DNA of 64,000 nt from Rhizobium bangladeshense (GTDB lineage Bacteria; Pseudomonadota; Alphaproteobacteria; Rhizobiales; Rhizobiaceae): contig NZ_LYPL01000006.1 of the NCBI RefSeq assembly GCF_001662075.1, positions 248,001 to 312,000 of the forward strand, written 5' to 3'. The notes below the pieces were generated by a model, which saw only the letters and a list, made by a program, of their open reading frames with translations, ran no database searches and had not been told where the DNA came from. The position numbers were made by a program, and so were the translations under genes. Shown piece by piece: positions 61,897-64,000 of this stretch. The stretch's first letter is position 1. Every line of letters starts with the position of its first letter.

Positions 61897-62253
61897 ATGC
61901 TCAACAGGCTGGTGATCTACGCTGGGAATGTCGAGGAAACGGCACGGTTTTATGAGAAGCACTTCGGCTTCACGGCGACACGTCTGCCGGGCGACAGGAT
62001 CGTTGAACTTGTCGCTCAGGACGGTGGCGCCAATTTAATGCTTCATCCGGCCGCCAAGGGGCAGCGGAGCGGCCAATCCATCGTCAAGCTCATCCTCGAC
62101 GTGGAGGATGTCGAGGCTTTTTGCAGGCGTTGCGCGGAGAACGGCCTTGAGTTCGGTGCTCTCCACCAAGCCGACGGCTATGTGTTCGCCAATGCCAAAG
62201 ACCCCTGTCAAAATTCGATCTCGGTGTCCAGCCGGGCTTTTCGCAAGAGCTGA
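61897..62253 (+). CDS. VOC-family (glyoxalase/dioxygenase superfamily) protein
   Basis: A 118-residue single-domain VOC protein: MLNRLVIYAGNVEETARFYE, KHFGFTATRLPGDRIVELVA, then LILDVEDVEAFCRRCAENGL and FANAKDPCQNSISVSSRAF. The usual metal ligands (His near the start, Glu near the end) are not clearly present, so it may bind a drug or ligand instead of acting as an enzyme. GGAGG eight bases before ATG 61897 sets the start. Confidence 0.82.
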   Translation: MLNRLVIYAGNVEETARFYEKHFGFTATRLPGDRIVELVAQDGGANLMLHPAAKGQRSGQSIVKLILDVEDVEAFCRRCAENGLEFGALHQADGYVFANAKDPCQNSISVSSRAFRKS

Positions 62254-62341
62254 TCGAGGGTTAGGGGCCGGTGTGATGAAGCGACCGACGCGGCGTGGCT
62301 GTTTCCACCGGGGTGAGTTTAGCAAGAACGCCAAACCCACT

Positions 62342-62432
62342 CTCTGTCCTCCTCGGCCTTGAGCCGAGGATCCATCCCGCTGCCGCTGGTGGATGCGATG
62401 TGGATGCTCGCCTCAAGGCCGAGCACGACGGA
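62342..62432. repeat. Dispersed inverted repeat element, copy 2
   Basis: The arms CTCTGTCCTCCTCGGCCTTG and its reverse-complement-like right arm ending in GAGCACGACGGAG correspond to copy 1 at 7782-7873 over nearly the full length, with a similar spacer (CCGCTGGTGGATGCGATG against GCGCTGGCGGATGCGGTG). Confidence 0.75.
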
Positions 62433-62510
62433 GGGGGCGGCTAAATGAGTTCTTTCGTGGCGTAGACGCCTGAGTCCCAGAAACTCATGCCGATGTTATC
62501 TATTTGTCTC

Positions 62511-62578
62511 CATTCTGATATTTCAATGCCGACTTGTGTTCGGTTTTTGACCGTGCCACTATGTGATATATCAGAATG
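62511..62578 (+). promoter_or_regulatory. Paired palindromes upstream of the GntR gene
   Basis: CATTCTGATAT (62511-62521) and its exact reverse complement ATATCAGAATG (62568-62578) are 46 bases apart. Inside them, TGATATATCA (62564-62573) is a perfect 10-bp palindrome and TGATATTTCA (62516-62525) a near copy. The second site is 18 bases before the ATG of the GntR regulator. This suggests autoregulation through two sites. Confidence 0.6.
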
Positions 62579-62595
62579 GGCAGCGGACTTTCAGC

Positions 62596-63210
62596 ATGCA
62601 GACGTCACAAAGCCATCGTGCCTATCTCGCGCTGGAGCACCTGATTGTCACGCTGGCGCTGAAGCCCGGGGCGCTTGTCACCGAAAGGCAGCTGATCGAT
62701 CTGGCCGGCCATGGGCGCACGCCGGTGCGCGAGGCGATCCAGAAGCTTGCCTGGCAGGGGTTGATCCTCGTCAAGCCGCGCGTCGGGCTGCAGGTGGCCG
62801 AAATCGCGGCGGAAGATCATGGCAATGTCATGCAGGTGCGCCGTGAGCTTGAGCCGATCGCGGCCGCATTGGCCGCCGAACATGCGACCGACGAGCAACG
62901 CGAACGTCTCGGCGACTGCACACGGGCGATGGAGGAATGTGCGGTGACCGGCGATCTCGCCGGCTTCTTCGCCGCCGACAAGGCTTTCGATGAAATCCTC
63001 GAGGATGCCTGCCCGAATGGTTTTATCGTCGCAGCGCTCGGCCCGGTTCAGACGCATTCGCGCCGTCTCTGGTATTCCACCGCAAGCCCCGAGCGCATGG
63101 ATCGTGCCATCGCGCTGCATGTCGCCGTCATTCGCGCCATTCACCAGGGCCGGCCGAAGGAGGCGCGCGCCGCCATGGCGGAGCTGATCGACTATCTCGC
63201 CCAAAAATAG
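62596..63210 (+). CDS. GntR-family regulator, FCD type
   Basis: A 204-residue regulator. The winged helix is KPGALVTERQLIDLAGHGRT, then PVREAIQKLAWQGLILVKPR. The C-terminal FCD domain (RRELEPIAAALAAEHATDEQ, FFAADKAFDEILEDACPNGF, HVAVIRAIHQGRPKEARAAM) binds a carboxylate ligand. ATG 62596 begins MQTSQSHRAY; an ATG at 62563 lies inside the palindrome and is not preferred. The target genes are unknown; the divergent or downstream genes are candidates. Confidence 0.88.
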   Translation: MQTSQSHRAYLALEHLIVTLALKPGALVTERQLIDLAGHGRTPVREAIQKLAWQGLILVKPRVGLQVAEIAAEDHGNVMQVRRELEPIAAALAAEHATDEQRERLGDCTRAMEECAVTGDLAGFFAADKAFDEILEDACPNGFIVAALGPVQTHSRRLWYSTASPERMDRAIALHVAVIRAIHQGRPKEARAAMAELIDYLAQK

Positions 63211-63212
63211 AA

Positions 63213-63236
63213 ACGGCCCCGTTTCCGGAGCCGTTG
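63213..63236. terminator. Weak bidirectional hairpin
   Basis: ACGGC...GCCGT with a central CCCC/GG mismatch lies between the convergent GntR and ferredoxin-NADP reductase genes. The minus-strand tail contains TTTC and then TATTTTT a little further on. A terminator role is plausible but not strong. Confidence 0.4.
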
Positions 63237-63260
63237 TCAGATCTGTTTGTCGAAAAACTA

Positions 63261-64000
63261 TCAGCCGACAAAGGCGCGTTCTATGACGAACTCGGCGGGC
63301 TTGCTGTTGGCGCCTTCATTGAGGCCGGCCTTTTCGAGCAGTTCCTTGGTGTCCTTCAGCATGGCCGAGGAGCCGCAGATCATGCCGCGGTCGATTGCCG
63401 GATCGAGCGGCGGCACGCCGAGATCGGTAAACAGCTTTCCTGACGAGATCAGGTCGGTGATGCGGCCGCGATATTCGAAGTCTTCGCGCGTGACGGTCGC
63501 ATAATGGCGCAGCTTGTCGCCGACGACTTCTTTCAGCAGCTCGTCATTCTGGATCTCGTGCACGAGGTCGAAGCCGTATTTCAGCTCGGCGACATCGCGG
63601 GTCGTATGGGTGAGGATGACCTCCTCGAACTTCTCATAGGTCTCGGGATCGCGGATAAGGCTGGCGAACGGCGCAACGCCCGTTCCCGTCGAGAACATGT
63701 AAAGACGGCGGCCGGGGGTCAGCGCATCGAGCACCAGCGTTCCCGTCGGCTTCTTGCGCATCAGCACCTGGTCGCCCGGCTTGATCGCCTGCAGATGCGA
63801 TGTGAGCGGGCCGTCCGGCACCTTGATCGAGAAGAATTCGAGCTCTTCGGCCCAGGCGGGGCTGGCGATCGAATAGGCGCGGAAGACCGGCTTGCCTTCG
63901 ACCATCAGGCCGATCATCGCAAATTCGCCGGAACGGAAACGGAAGCCCTGCGGCCGGGTCATCGTGAAGCGGAAGAGCCGGTCGGTGTAATGCGTCACGG
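63261..64000 (-). CDS. fpr: Ferredoxin-NADP reductase (N-terminal end outside window)
   Basis: About 246 residues, with the first codons cut off at the window end. The FAD motif RAYSIASP, the segment LTSHLQAIKPGDQVLMRKKP and the NADP-binding STGTGVAPFASLIRDPE identify a bacterial Fpr of subclass I. The C-terminal VIERAFVG matches alphaproteobacterial enzymes, which carry a short tail after the last aromatic residue. It passes electrons between NADPH and ferredoxin or flavodoxin; in this bacterium it could serve oxidative-stress response or sulfite reduction. Confidence 0.92.
   Translation of the reverse strand, partial: VTHYTDRLFRFTMTRPQGFRFRSGEFAMIGLMVEGKPVFRAYSIASPAWAEELEFFSIKVPDGPLTSHLQAIKPGDQVLMRKKPTGTLVLDALTPGRRLYMFSTGTGVAPFASLIRDPETYEKFEEVILTHTTRDVAELKYGFDLVHEIQNDELLKEVVGDKLRHYATVTREDFEYRGRITDLISSGKLFTDLGVPPLDPAIDRGMICGSSAMLKDTKELLEKAGLNEGANSKPAEFVIERAFVG

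Overview
The window is chromosomal DNA from a fast-growing root-nodule or plant-associated alphaproteobacterium. Rhizobium (R. etli / R. leguminosarum group) is the best match. The evidence is high GC, the core order ntrY-ntrX-dat-hfq-hflX, DUF982 and DUF1236 proteins, mosaic palindromic intergenic repeats of the RIME type and a very high density of sugar ABC transporters. No phage, plasmid-replication, CRISPR or complete insertion-sequence genes were seen. The species is inferred from gene content and style, not from a database search.

Layout. (1) 1-9.4 kb is mostly core: the end of an aldo/keto reductase, a small membrane protein, the nitrogen-related two-component pair NtrY/NtrX, a D-amino-acid transaminase, Hfq and HflX, then MazG and a nucleoside deaminase on the minus strand. 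(2) 9.6-14.8 kb is an assimilatory sulfite-reduction operon (cysG, DUF2849, cysI, DUF934) followed by a UbiH-type hydroxylase. (3) 14.8-16.1 kb holds the 3' remnant of an auxin-efflux-type carrier, ccdA and tRNA-Lys(UUU). (4) 16.1-32.8 kb is an accessory stretch. It has frameshifted small genes (DUF1236, DUF982), an outer-membrane beta-barrel, a flavin monooxygenase, two class III nucleotide cyclases with different N-terminal modules, an ABC exporter, two further DUF982 genes, an array of tandem hairpins and a minus-strand AraC/GlcG/SDR/SnoaL group. (5) 32.9-57.1 kb is three consecutive carbohydrate-uptake regulons, each with its own repressor-type regulator: ROK + Gfo/Idh/MocA + ThuA-like + a CUT1 ABC transporter; GntR + UxuA + a KdgD-like enzyme + a peptide/opine-type ABC transporter; and LacI + an unclassified 840-residue protein + a second CUT1 ABC transporter. 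(6) 57.2-64 kb has small stress-like proteins, a GFA protein, a MacA/MacB-type tripartite export system, a VOC protein, a GntR regulator and the end of a ferredoxin-NADP reductase.

The most unusual items are the 840-residue unassigned protein inside a sugar operon, the pairing of uronate-catabolic enzymes with a peptide-type transporter under matching palindromes, a DUF4242-cyclase fusion, the tandem bulged hairpins downstream of that cyclase, an NtrX without a recognisable GAFTGA loop, and a MacB-type permease whose ribosome-binding site points to an ATC or ATT start. None of these is proven to be a new system. Each is listed with a test.
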